Source: Congeria kusceri | Taxonomy: Eukaryota > Mollusca > Bivalvia > Myida > Dreissenidae | Assembly: GCA_027627225.1 (NCBI GenBank) | Contig: CM051034.1 | Coordinates: 13,662,480 to 13,726,479, forward strand | Length of the DNA stretch: 64,000 nt | Reading direction: 5' to 3' | Notes under the pieces: generated by a model | Told to the model about the DNA's origin: nothing | Seen by the model: the letters and a program-made list of their open reading frames with translations, nothing else | Database searches by the model: none | Part shown: piece after piece, positions 1-11,420 of the stretch | Layout: each line of letters opens with the position of its first letter | Numbering within the stretch: the first letter of the stretch is position 1 | Program-made: the position numbers and the translations under genes

Positions 1-770
1 ATATCTCTTGCTAATGACGCTACAGTTTTAAAGCGGAATGTGAAAACAATTGTCAACATACAAAACCAAAATCATAAATCCTTAAACACATTGTTTTCTT
101 AAATAGATCTTTGATACAAAGTAATCAGTGTTGCTTTGAACCTTTCAGCGGAAAAAAAGGCGAACAACTTTGGGAGCAATAATACGCCTCAAAACTTTCT
201 ACGGTGCAACGAATTATTATTAAGTTTGTAATCAAATGAGTGAACACATTAATATTTAAAATAGCTTGACAAATGCGATACCCCTCCCCAGTGAATTCCA
301 AATGGTCATGCCAAACTAGATAAAAGATTTGTATTACCTTCTGGATTTTGTTTGTGAAATCAGGTGTGTGGACATGCAAATATTGTTTACTTGTCCATGG
401 ACAAGTTCATTGCAAAAATCTACTTGTCCGCATGTATCAGTCACATGTCCAAATAAAATACATTGTATCGTTTTCATCCCAGGCCTTCCTGATATATAAT
501 TCATTAAATGATAAATAAAACACTATTTGTTATTCAGATGCATTAGAATATAATGATATGATATTAACTTCCAACTCTTACATCATTTTACACCCTGAAA
601 TTGTACTTGTACATGGACAAGTAGACAGGGAAAAAATTATTGTCCGACAGTAAAATAACCCGAGTCAGACAAGTCGGGCATAGGATTTACACACCCCTGG
701 TGAAATGTAAAATACGTACAAGTTATGATTCAAACTGATTAATAATTAACTGGTTTATAATTTAGTCAAG
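1..770. other. Intergenic AT-rich sequence with a dispersed repeat
   Basis: No coding potential is recognised. The stretch contains a perfect 18 bp palindrome at 389-406 (ACTTGTCCATGGACAAGT). At about 600-705 it also holds a segment that recurs, diverged, at about 3528-3630; both copies share the words GTCGGGCATAGGATTT and CACCCCT. This is best read as a fragment of a dispersed repeat. Confidence 0.5.
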
Positions 771-783
771 TTAATGTGTTTTT

Positions 784-809
784 AGACTGTTGGCGGAAGC
801 CAACGGTCT
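784..809. repeat. Head hairpin of a hairpin-ended repeat element
   Basis: After a run of T, an inverted repeat AGACTGTTGGC / GCCAACGGTCT is separated by the loop GGAA and differs from perfect pairing at one base. It has the same design as the heads of the elements at 2.2, 4.5, 6.2 and 26.25 kb. The tail of this copy was not found, so the element is probably truncated or decayed in 0.8-2.2 kb. Confidence 0.45.
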
Positions 810-2200
810 TTTGAGAGGGTAATTTCAAAAACAGGTATCGCAGAAAACTACTTCTTTTCTTTGCAGGCTACGAATCAGTAGATCTAAACCTGAAATGTTT
901 TCTTAGCTTAATTAATTATTTTAGATAATATATGTCATGTGTATTATATGTGTCAATTTATAAAGAAATGTTAGGTCAAGTTAATGACACCCTTGTTTTC
1001 GTTATTTACTTTAATTTCCGAATATTTACCTGGGTGTCCTGGAATAAGACCACTAAATTAATGCGCTACATCGGTTATTTTTGAGTTATTGTATCAGTGT
1101 TACTTCTTGTTACTGATTCTGTGTGTGAATATTTTGACAACAAATTGCTGCAATGTATTAATTTTAAACTGTAGTACGGAAAATCGAGAGTAAGCAGCGT
1201 ATTACCTACTTTTGACTGAGTCGGCTACGAATCACAATCGATGCTCTTAACTACCACGCTTTATCAATTATTCTGCATGACTCTTTGCAGATTGACTTGT
1301 TAACTAGCATGTCTATAATTCTGTTTGCATGAGATAATTAGCTTGAAAAATATTAGTTTTTACTTATACATAAATTGTTATTATGATGTTGTATACTATT
1401 GAATAAGAAGTCATATTATCAAGTTTAAAGGTGGGAAATTGAAATTCATTTAAACAATTGTTTACTTTTATACTTCACATGCTTTTAGTTCCTTTTGTTC
1501 CCAACAGTATCTACGCTGTCAGCGTTGTAATTTTTTCTGCTTTCCAGATCAACAACGACTATTGCTAGTCATAGTTTGTCATAGTTGTTTGTCGTCTGCC
1601 GTTTGTTGGCAACATTTTGTATTTTACTTGTCACAACTTCTCTGAAACCGGTGGAAGTTTCAAACACTGGGCATGTATGTTCAGTCCTCGCAAAATCCAC
1701 ATTTCATACTGTGTGTTGTTGATTTGCGTCAGACGATATATTTTTAGTCTCTTATTAATTGCAATGCCATATGTAAACTTGGTTTAATGAAAGCCAGTAT
1801 TAGTCAAATTTTGCATACTATTGGCAAATTCCAGTAGAATAATTTTGAGTCAGTTATGCCATGAAATTTACCTGTCTTTGCTTGTTCCCCATAACTTCTT
1901 GGTACTTAGCAAGATGCCTTCTTGCACATATAATAAGCGTGTTTCAGTCCAATCATTATTTAATGACATCATACCTCCTTACACAGTGACTTTAACTCCC
2001 TGCTTAATGACCAGACATGTTTAAACTGCCACTATGCCAAGCCGAAACTTAATTATTTTGTGTGGTTTGTCCATCGTGCGTGCGTGTGGAAATGCGTCTG
2101 TTAACACGGGGCGGAATTCTTGTCCCAACAATTGTTTAGTGACTTGTGGCGTCCTTATTTAGTGACTTGTGGTCTCCTGGTTTTCCACCAGATGTGTTTT
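810..2200. other. Intergenic, nothing recognised
   Basis: AT-rich sequence with stop codons in every frame and only short chance reading frames. The 67-codon frame at 1821-2024 has no recognisable domain. The stretch may include the decayed body of the element whose head hairpin lies at 784-809. Confidence 0.4.
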
Positions 2201-2209
2201 TTGTCTACC

Positions 2210-3458
2210 TGAGCACAACGTGCTTATGGTGAGCTTTTGTGATCGCCTTTTGTCCGTCGTTCGTCGTCTGTCGTGCATCGTCAACATTTACCTCGTTAAC
2301 ACTCTAGAGGCCACATTTATTGGCCAATCTTCATGAAACTTGGTCAGAATATTTGACCCAATGATTTCTCGGGTGATTTCGAATCTGGGTCATGTGGAGT
2401 CAAAAACTAGTTCACTAGATCAAATTGAAGAAAAAGCTTGTTAACGCTCTAGAACCCACAATTTTTGCCCAATCTTCTTGGAACTTGCGCTGAATATTTG
2501 TTCTAATGATATCTCAGCCGAGTTCGAAAATGGTTGCCCTCCGTTGAAAAGTATGGCCGCCAGGGTGACGGGCAGTTTTCCTTTTATGGCTATATTGAAA
2601 ACTTTATAAAGCTCTAGAAGTCACATTTTTTGCCCAAACTTCATGAAAGTTGGTCAGTACATTTGTCCCAAGGATATCTCAGCGGAGTTCGAATCTGGGT
2701 CATGTGTGTTAACACTCTAGAGGCCACATTTATTGGCCAATCTTCATGAAACTTGATCAGAACATTTCAGAGTTCGAATCTGGGTCATGTGGGGTCAAAA
2801 ACTAGGTCACTAGGTCAATTTGAAGAAAAAGCTTTTTTACACTAAAAGTCACATATTTTGCCCAATCTTCACCAAACTTAGTCAGAACATTTGTCTTTAT
2901 TCTATCTCGGCCGAGTTCGAATCTGGGTCATGTGCGGTGGAAAACCAGGTCACTAGGTCAAATTGAAGAAAAAGCTTGTTAACACTCTAGAAGTCACATT
3001 TTTTTTGCCCAATCTTCATGAAACTTGGTCAGAACATTGGTCCCAATTATATCAGCCGAGTTCGAATCTGGGTCATGTGGGGTCAAAAACTAGGTCACTA
3101 GGTCAAATTGAAGTAAAAGCTTGTTAACACTCTAGAAGTTACATTATTTGCCCAATCGTCATGAAACTTGGTCAGAACATTTGTTCCAATGGTATCTCGG
3201 CCGAGTTTGAATCTGGGTCATGTGGGGTCAAAAACTATGTCACTAGGTCAAATTGAAGAAAAAGCTTCAATTTCAATATGTACTTCCCAAATTTTGAATG
3301 TATGTTTTCACTTAAGTTTTTCAAACCATCATGATTAAGGCCGCATTTCCATCAGTCTGTATCAGTATATCCATATCCGTATAAATATCTAACACATGGA
3401 AAATTGTTCGACTAATAAAACTCAGGTGAGCGACTCTGGGCCATTTAGCCCTCTTGTT
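2210..3458 (+). repeat. Tandem-core repeat element, copy 1
   Basis: The head (about 2214-2290) carries a decayed hairpin around GAGCACAACGTGCTT followed by GTCCGTCGTTCGTCGTC-like simple sequence. The core is about 6.5 tandem copies of a ~144 bp unit. The anchor word TTAACACTCTAGA recurs at about 2295, 2439, 2706, 2979 and 3123, with degenerate copies near 2600 and 2831. The tail contains CTCAGGTGAGCGA, a GGGC...GCCC hairpin (3438-3451) and then TCTTGTT (3452-3458). Head and tail match the element at 26251-27505, but the core is different. It is non-coding and presumably non-autonomous. The layout resembles that described for bivalve pearl-type or Helitron-like non-autonomous elements; homology to those was not tested. 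Confidence 0.75.
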
Positions 3459-3527
3459 TTTATTTTTTGATTCTTCAAACCCTTGTTTTACTTGTTTGCT
3501 ATCTGATTTGATAAAAAAAATGATTAT

Positions 3528-3630
3528 TGTACTTTCCGCGGACAAGTTGACAGAACAAAATGGACTCGTCCGAGGATAAAATTACCCATGTCGGAGGAGT
3601 CGGGCATAGGATTTCTGCACCCCTTTGTTA
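3528..3630. repeat. Second copy of the dispersed repeat at 600-705
   Basis: This stretch shares an ordered series of words with 600-705: GGACAAGT, GACAG, a TAAAAT/ATTACCC-type word, GTCGGGCATAGGATTT and CACCCCT. Both copies are in the same orientation. It is most likely a fragment of a dispersed repeat family, although a local duplication is possible. Confidence 0.5.
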
Positions 3631-4470
3631 GTATCTGGTCAACTCCCCAGAATACCTTAATTTTATTAAATATTTACTGTATTAATTTTGCAATATTAGC
3701 TTACATTTAGCAAAATAATTGATATATTATTCCTTAATTTAACAGAGAATGTCAAGGACAGAGCTTGCAGTATAGATCACAACTCAAGGGACCTAACAGC
3801 TCAGAGGATTTATGTAGTATTGCTGCATGTATTACACTTTTGTGCTGCTGCAATATCATACCACATTAAGAGACTGTCTGATATCTGGTACAAAGTCTCA
3901 TAGCGTGAACTCTCATCAGGTGTTTAAAGTCTCAAGACATGGTACGGTAAGTACGGTATAATGTATTGCAACAAACACTTATAAATCTATCACAAAGTGC
4001 TCAAGTATGAGCTTTCGTGATCAGCTGTTGTCCGTCATCAACATTTTACCTACAATCTTCTCTGATTAACAGGTTTGGCTTATTGTCAATAGGGTCTTGG
4101 TTAAGTATTAACCGGGCTGGCAGTGAATACTTGTCAATGGTGGTCATTTAAATTTTGCTCTCTTTGATTATGAATATTATATTTTATCAATCACTTTTCA
4201 AGATGCAGAAATGATACTACATATTGTAAAATAACGAATTTCCTATTAATTTAGCAATTTTATTGTTATATCACTACAATGCAATGAAAACACTGAGCAA
4301 CTTACTTTGCCTGTGATCAGTCTTAACGATTAACCAGTGGACCATGGCCCAAGTCCACCAAACTTTTACTTGGTCCAGTAAAGTTTATACATTAAATAGA
4401 CTGACGGTCCATACATTTAAAGTTTAATTTGGTCATTAAGTAAATCATAGTTAAAAAGAAAACAAATCTT
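3631..4470. other. Intergenic with a truncated repeat head
   Basis: Nothing coding is recognised. At about 4006-4080 there is a short degraded copy of the head of the tandem-core family (GAGCTTTCGTGATCAGC, GTTGTCCGTC, TCAACATTTTACC) without core or tail, so it is a truncated copy. Confidence 0.45.
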
Positions 4471-4471
4471 T

Positions 4472-5671
4472 TGATGCCCTCCAAGGGAACTTTGGGGGCA
4501 TATAGTAAGCGCAGCTTCCGTCTGTCTGTCCATCTGTCCGTCAAGCTTCTTGTGCGGAGCATAACTCCATTCGTATTGAAGGGATTCAAATAAAACTTCA
4601 TATCATGATAGAGAACAATGAGAGGAAGTGCTGAGCATAAGGACCATAACTCTTTCTTTAATATTTAAAGAGTTATTGCCCTTTGTTTAATTTTCTTGTG
4701 TGGAGCACAGCTCTATTAGTATTGAAGGGATTCAAATGAAACTGCATATAATTATAGAGGGCAATGAGACGAAGTGCAGAGCACAAGGACCACAAGTCAT
4801 TCTCCAAATATTTACAGAGTTATTGCCCTTTGTTTTATTTCCTTATGTGAAACATTAATTTTCTTGCTCAGATATACATAACTTCATTAGTATTGAAGGG
4901 ATTCAAATGAAACTTCATAGAATGATAGAGGACAATGAGACGAAGTGCAGAGCACAAGGACTATAACTCTTCAATATTTACGGAGTTATTGCCCTTTATT
5001 TAATTTTGTTGTGCAGAGCATAACTCAATTAGTATTGAAGGGATTCAAATGAAACTTCATATAATGATAGAGGACAATGAGAGGAAGTGCAGAGTGCAAG
5101 GACCACAACTATTTCTCCAATATTTTTGGAGTTATTGCCCTTTGTTTTATTTTCTTGGGCGAAGCATTAATTTTCTTGTGCCCAGCATACTACCACTAGT
5201 ATTGAAAGGATTCAGATGAACCTTCATGTAATGATAGAGGACAATGAGAGGAAGTGCAGAATACAAGGACCATAACTCTTTATTCAATATTTATGTAGTA
5301 AATACCCTTTGTTTATGTTTTGTGCAGAGCATAACTCCATTAGTATTGAAGGGATTTTAAATAAAACCACATATATTGATAGAAGCCGTTGAGAGGAAGA
5401 GCAGAGTACAAGGACCATAACTCATTCTTCAATATTTACAGAGTTATTTCCCTTTGTTTTTTGTATGCAGATAATTACTACCTTAGTATTGAAGGAATTT
5501 AAATTAACACATAATTATACAGGATTTTGAGAGGAAGTGCAGAGTACAAGGACCATAACTCTTTTTGTAGGAAACGTCATTTTTTGCCAACATGTAACTG
5601 ACATTGTGTTGCCCTTCTCTGAAAAGCATATGCTTCCGGGGCATACGTCACATCTTGCGACAAGTCTTGTT
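4472..5671 (+). repeat. Tandem-core repeat element with GTCTGTCTGTCC head
   Basis: The head hairpin pairs ATGCCC(T)CCAA with TTGGGGGCAT (4474-4501) and is followed by GTCTGTCTGTCCATCTGTCC. The core has seven tandem copies of a 142-173 bp unit, anchored by TTAGTATTGAAGGGATTCAAA-type words at about 4557, 4702, 4875, 5017, 5180, 5327 and 5470. The tail has CTTCCGGGGCATACGTCACAT, a small CTTG-CGA-CAAG hairpin (5654-5664) and then TCTTGTT (5665-5671). The core is unrelated to the cores at 2.2 and 26.3 kb, but the architecture is the same. It is non-coding; the short frames inside it are artefacts of the repeat. Confidence 0.75.
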
Positions 5672-6239
5672 CATCTATTGATAGTCTAAAAGCCATGATT
5701 GTTTTTAATTATTTCTATAACAGATTGAATACAAAAGAGTGAAAAAAAAATCTACAAACTATGGTCCACTTCATTGTATCCCGGTCCAGTCTTTACAGCT
5801 GGCTTAGTGAACCGACAGTCCACTTATTTCAAATTTTTGCATGAAGACTGTGTGAAGACTCTGCCTAAAAAGCAGTAAGTGTTTAAATATCACCTACTTG
5901 CCTTAATTTCAAAGCAATGACCCTTTATATGTCTATCTTATTACACAGATATCAAACAAGGGGCTATAAAAGAACTCCATTACGATTGATGAGGTATCGA
6001 TTCCAAAACATGAGATTGACAAGCGACTGGAAGGGTAGTTCCATCCTCAGCCATCTTGTAAGTGAAGTATTAATGACAATAAATACACACATTTACCAAG
6101 AAAATATGTGTGTGTGCCTGTGTTTAGTTTAACCTATATAGCAGAGTTACATACTTATAGACTTGAACTATTTCACAGAGCAACAGATAAGGATTTCGCT
6201 AGAATTAAGTTTTACCAGAAAATGAACGTCATCATTTTT
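5672..6239. other. Intergenic, nothing recognised
   Basis: AT-rich spacer between two repeat elements. Frames of 66-71 codons occur (5917-6308), but they overlap in different phases, show no domain, and have no convincing splice context. Confidence 0.4.
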
Positions 6240-6923
6240 AGCTTGACTTTTCGAGGAAAAGGCAAGCTTTTCTACTTGCCCAGAAGTTGGTGTCGGCGTC
6301 CAGTCTAGATTAAATGTTTCAGTAAGCTAGTTTCTCAGGAATGGCTTGAGGGATTTCGTTCAAACTTAAAGCACTTATTCCCTGTATTAAAATGAACCCA
6401 TAGGCCAAATTTGATAACTCTAGTTTGAAATTTGTCAAAATTGTGGAGGCCCACATCTTACACTTAGAAATTGTACATTCAAGTGATGGGGGTGGCAGCG
6501 TCAACTATTGATTTCCACTCTTTAACTCGAGAATGAATCTTCATACCAAGATACCCTACAGTAATACCTTACTTGGGAATTCATTTGGGGTGGGGTAGAT
6601 TTTGTCAAGGTCAAGGTCACTGTTACTAAAATTAAAAAAAGTTTCAGCTCAATTACTCTAGAACAAATTAAAATATATATAATAATGAAATAATAATAAC
6701 TTAATTTATTATATAGATACCGTATAGCGAGACATCACATGAGATTGCATATGGGGTGGGTGGGGTCAAAGTCACTGTTTTGAAAATTAGCAGTAACTTG
6801 AGAACGAAATTATTTTTTTTTAAATTTCCCCTACTATCAATACAGTTTGTTTTTGAAGAAAATGGCAGTAACTCTGACAAGCACACGAAAAGTCGAGTGT
6901 GCTGTCATCCGACAGCTCTTGTT
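6240..6923 (+). repeat. Hairpin-ended repeat element without tandem core
   Basis: The head is a long hairpin, AGCTTG-A-CTTTT...AAAAG-G-CAAGCT (6240-6268), directly after a T run. The tail carries CACACGAAAAGTCGAGTGTG, a perfect GCTGTC-ATCC-GACAGC hairpin (6901-6916) and TCTTGTT (6917-6923). The interior (about 630 bp) holds repeated words such as GTCAAGGTCAAGGTCACTGTT and GGGGTGGG, but no array. It is non-coding and probably a non-autonomous mobile element. Confidence 0.65.
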
Positions 6924-7914
6924 AAAATAATAGGATACTGGGTGATTTATTTAAGTATTTGTAATTTTGTTATGCCATTAATGTTAGTTTAATACCAAGC
7001 TTAATCATGAAGACTATTAAAATACTACATGTCTCGTGTCATAATTAGCTTAAATTAAATTGAATTCTCATTTTTTCTCTTCCATGCTATCAGTTTAACA
7101 TTGACCTATCATTACGTATGCACAATGTTTGGCTTTTAATGAGTATTCAGTATATGAATTGAGTTTTGTCACTCATTAAATGTTTAATGAATTGAGTAAA
7201 TGGTGTTACAGAATTGGGCATTTACGCAAATAAGCGCTTTGTCTGTTAATCTGACGACCTTATTTAAATGGATTTAATAATCAATCACAATAGGTCATCA
7301 ACTATGATGGTGCAAGGTACATTTTCACAAATTGATAGGTCTGTGCCGTTTTTTCAAAGGTATTACATTAATATAAATCCTTCTATTCTGTAAACATTGT
7401 CAACACCAGCTGAAATACTTTTAGTCAAGTTATGCTTTATCTCTGATAAATATCAAATGGCATTTTAAAACTAATTTATCATTATAATCATCACAGGTAA
7501 TTCTTGGCAATTTTGTATGTGTAAATTATTGCATACACTTGGTGAATGTAGTCATGATTAATTCTTCTTATATTGTAATATTTTTTTATTTGAATGCAGG
7601 AGACTGTTCTACCCAGAGTGTTGATGGCATATGCAGTGTTCAAGACCAGCTGTGAAAGTGGATTTGACGAAAACTGCCAATGGAACATTTATTTAATAAC
7701 TCGTGTTTGTTATACATTGTATCTTGGAATGTAGAAAAAAAACAACTGATTGTGGCACTACATCATTAGTTTAATTTCTTGCAACAGGACTTGAGGTTGT
7801 GTATTTGACCTGACCAGCAGAACATTCATTGCAATTTCTTGTAAATACATGTAACATGAAGAACATTAAATATTTTGTTGTGCCACCAGTAGAATCCTTG
7901 TTATGCTTTTTTTA
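6924..7914. other. Intergenic, nothing recognised
   Basis: AT-rich sequence with many stops in all frames. No repeat unit, RNA gene or regulatory site could be supported. Confidence 0.4.
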
Positions 7915-8560
7915 GGAGTCTTTCAGATTTTCAAGGGAGCATGTTGTCGCTGCTTTGTCCATCTGTCAGTCACCACACACTTCTTATCAAGGCTATAACC
8001 ATGGATGGAGGGATTTTTAAATTACTTGACAAAAATGTTTGTCAGTATTAGACGGCGTGTTTCTTGCATGAACTGGATCTGTAGGTCAAACGTTACGGTC
8101 ATGTTTATTGCTCCAAGGTCAAAATTTCCACTTTGCTTGTCCGGCATAAACTTGGCCATGTATAGAGGGATTTTAAAATGATTTGGTACAAATGATTGTG
8201 TGAACAAGACAGCAAGTCACCTAAATGCAACAGGTCTGTAGGTCAAGGTTATGTTCAGAGGTCAATTGTAGAAATTGACACTAAGCTTGTAAGGAGATAA
8301 TTCTTTGGCTTGGGAAGAGAGATTTTAAAATTATTTGGCACAAATGTTTGCCTCAGTTAGATGGCGTGTTGCACACATAAACCAGGTCTGTAGATTCAAG
8401 GTCAAGGTCACACTTTGACTTAGAGGTCAATGGTCAAAATTGGAACTTCGCTTGAACGGGCTATAACTTGACCATGGATGTATGGCTTTTAAAGTTACTT
8501 GGCACTCTTGTTTGCCATTACCAGATAGTATGTCACACGCATTAACCAAAGGTTAACATT
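7915..8560 (+). repeat. Tandem repeat, about four ~158 bp units
   Basis: Four diverged copies of a ~158 bp unit are anchored by GGAGGGATTTTTAAA-like words at about 8008, 8167, 8318 and 8481. Each unit also carries versions of TTTGGCACAAATGTTTG, GGTCTGTAGGTCAAGGT and GGTCAAAATTG. The first unit is preceded by GCTTTGTCCATCTGTCAGTC, similar in style to the heads of the neighbouring tandem-core elements. No clear head hairpin or TCTTGTT tail was found, so the element may be truncated. It is non-coding. Confidence 0.65.
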
Positions 8561-8604
8561 GGTACTTCTGTGTCCATTCTCGCCTATGACATGGTAATTC
8601 AGGG

Positions 8605-9845
8605 ATATACTTGTATCGCCAGCAGAACACATTAGGTTTGGTTTTCTTTAACTGAGAATACAATTGTTGGGATGCTTGTACCGCCAGTGGAACATATTTT
8701 TTTGTTATTCAGAATATAAATGAACAGACTTTAGTACTGCCAATCACAATATAAATGTTTGGATGCTTGTACCGCCAGCGGAAAAATCTTGGTTCAGTTT
8801 TCTGTTAAATCTTAATATATGTCAGGATGCTTGTACCGCCAGTGGAACAGTTTTAGTTTGTTTTCTGTAATTTAGAATATAAATGTTGGGATGTTTGTAC
8901 TGCCAGCGGAACACTTTTAGTTTGGTTTCTGTAAATCACTATATAAATGTTTGGATCCTTGTACCACAGGTGGAACAATTTTGATTTGGTTTTCTGTTAT
9001 TCTGAATGTAAATAACAGAATGTTGTACTGCCAGCGGAACAATTTCTTGGTCTTGTTTTCTGTAATTTAGAATATAAATGTTGGGATGTTGGTACCGCCG
9101 GGAGAACACTTTTAGTTTGTTATTTTTTGTTAATCAGAATACAAATGTTGGTGTGCTTGTATCGCCAGCGGAACAAATTTAGTTTGGGTTTCTATCATTC
9201 AGAATATTGATTTTGTTATGTTTGTACGGCCAGCGGAACAATTTGTGTTTTGTTTTCTGTAATTCAGGTTATAAATGTTTGGGTGGTTGTACCGCCAGCG
9301 GAACACTTTTAGTTTGGTTTTCTGTAAAACACAATATAAATGTTTGGATGCTAGTACCGCCAGCCGAACAATTTTGTTTAAGTTTTCTGTTTTTCTGAAT
9401 ATAAATGTCAGAATGTTTGTACCGCCAGCGGAACAATTTGTTGGTCTTATTTTCTGTAATTTAGAATATACAAGTTGGGATGTTTGTACCGCCAGCGGTA
9501 CAAATTTTGTTTTTTGTAAGTTATAATATCAAGGCTACTTGTACCGCCAGCGGAACACTTTTAGTTTGTTATTTTTTGTTAATCAGAATAATAATGTTTG
9601 GATGCTTGTACAGCCGGCGGAACAAATTTTCTGTTATTCTGAATATAAATGTCACGATGTTTGTACCGCCAGCGGAACACTTCGGTTCCTTGTAATTAGG
9701 AATACAAGAATTTGTGGGGCAAAACTTAATTTGGTTTCTCGTAATTAAAACAGTTTATTGTTGTACAGCCAGCGGAACATGCACTGCAAATTCATGTAAA
9801 TTTTTAGGAAAAAAATGAATTTTTGTTCCGCTGGCGGAAACTTTT
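8605..9845 (+). repeat. 66 bp minisatellite array
   Basis: About 18 copies of a 64-67 bp unit carry the signature word TTGTACCGCCAGCGGAACA, followed by a T-rich stretch (TTTTAGTTTGGTTTTCTG) and GAATATAAATGTTGGGATG. Good matches start near 8670, 8762, 8826, 8890, 9218, 9283, 9348, 9413, 9480, 9535, 9601, 9656 and 9755. The core CCGCCAGCGG can fold back (CCGC/GCGG). At about 9826-9838 one copy of the core is inverted (GTTCCGCTGGCGG), closing the array. Several overlapping short frames on the + strand are by-products of the period. Confidence 0.85.
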
Positions 9846-11228
9846 TCTTGCATTTTGGTAATTTAGGGAAAAAAATGAGGTTTATTTTGCATAAATAACA
9901 TGGAAAATGGCCCTTTTAATTGGGATTCAGTGGAAAATCCCTTTTTAAAATATAACAACAAGGCTTGTAGTTATCCTACGATGGAGACGTTTAAGATCTA
10001 TTTAAATATCAGTTGGAACTCAAGCTTGTGGAATATGTATGTTTCTGTATGATAGAATCCAGACCATTCGCATTAGCATTGAACAATTACCCTTGGCAAA
10101 CATGTGCATGTAGGCAAGGAACTGTTAGGTCCTCATAATGCAAAAACCGTCTTTCACAACTGTAGAATGCAACTCAGCAAAAAGCTATGCATATTGATGA
10201 CTCTGTGGGTGTAAAGGAATTTCAGGTATCCCATGATAAATTGTCTGTTAAGCGGGTTTATACCGTACATCATTTCTTGTAATTTACAAATGATCGAAAT
10301 CTGACACACAGTTACAGAAACACAAAACAAAACAATATACCGTTTCTGTTAGATACCACGTAGGCAAAATACAATATACTATTGATGTTCGGTACCACTT
10401 AGATGCTGGCTATTAGAGATGTTTTTTCTCTCCAAAGGTCATCACAACAATCGTCATTATGTTGCTGAGATAAATGCTTTATTAATGAATCTTATTGCGT
10501 CTCTGTGCATTTTAATATATTTCATATCAATTATTTATACGATGTGTAAATAACTTAATTAATTAACAATACATATAAAATAAGCATTTAAATATGTTCG
10601 TTGTTTGACATAAGGCCTAATTTGATTCTTGTATGTTTTTTAGGGGCGTATTCAAATGCTTTTGGAAGGATGTCAGAAAAGATAATGGGTTAATTACCAT
10701 GCCTTCAGTTATAATTGGTATAGGCAATGACTTCTTAGAACAAATTGGGAAGTCACACTTCATCTCAATCTACCTTCACCTGAATGTTAGGGCTAATACA
10801 AATATGTCTATTTCCGTTATAAACGGAAAAATACATGTACTATCTTGTAGTTTGAGAGTGTCCCACACTATCTATTTTGCTGTTGGGCATAATTAAGTTT
10901 AAACTAGTAAAATCCTGTACCGGGTATCTGTTAGCGCTAGTATGTTATTTGAAATGCATTTTTATGCCATTTGCACAACATAATGCAATGTTTTTCTTCG
11001 AATGCAAATTCGATTAAAATATCTGAATTGCAACTTTTACTCGTCATTGCAACACTCGATATGGTTAACAAGAACTTCATATTGCATGGCTAAAGAACAC
11101 TAATTCCAAACTCGTTTGCCAATATGGTAACACAGGATACAATCTGTAATCAGTAATCATTTCCAGCTTTTGAAATGAATATCTATCGTGCATTATATTA
11201 GAAAATGATCAAGCACACACATTCACTT
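9846..11228. other. Intergenic, nothing recognised
   Basis: AT-rich sequence. An 87-codon frame at 10633-10896 has no recognisable domain and no supporting splice or promoter context, so it is not annotated as a gene. Confidence 0.4.
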
Positions 11229-11420
11229 AAAGGGACTCGTTCAAAGATATTCGCATTTTTGAAAAATGTTATTTAATGTCTTAATGTAACTGCAAAACTA
11301 AAGCAGTTGGACTAACAAAAACACATTAAAAAAAATAAATAACTCAAACATTTGCCTTGGTCGGTACTCGAACCTTTGACTGCGGGGATCAATATACTGT
11401 AGCGCTAACCACCCGTCTGA
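11229..11420 (-). mobile_element. tRNA-headed SINE, minus strand
   Basis: On the minus strand, at about 11415-11345, the sequence has RNA polymerase III type A and B boxes: TGGTTAGCGCT and, some 30 bases on, GGTTCGAGTACC. They sit in a degenerate tRNA-like context. The minus strand then runs through a T/A-rich body to about 11229, which on the plus strand begins AAAGGGACTCGTTCAAAGAT. That is the typical style of an old bivalve SINE end. No cloverleaf with intact acceptor pairing was found, so this is a SINE and not a tRNA gene. Confidence 0.6.

Noticed and set aside
9207..9748. Overlapping + strand frames of 63-83 codons with recurring YRQRN/PPAEQF words
   Set aside because: They are translations of the 66 bp minisatellite, whose period is close to a multiple of three. 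There is no start context or domain.
8605..9845. CRISPR-like regular spacing of a conserved word
   Set aside because: The spacers are versions of one sequence and not unique, and the genome is eukaryotic. It is a minisatellite.
11340..11420. Possible tRNA gene on the minus strand
   Set aside because: A and B boxes are present, but no acceptor-stem pairing or complete cloverleaf could be drawn, and it continues into a SINE-like body.
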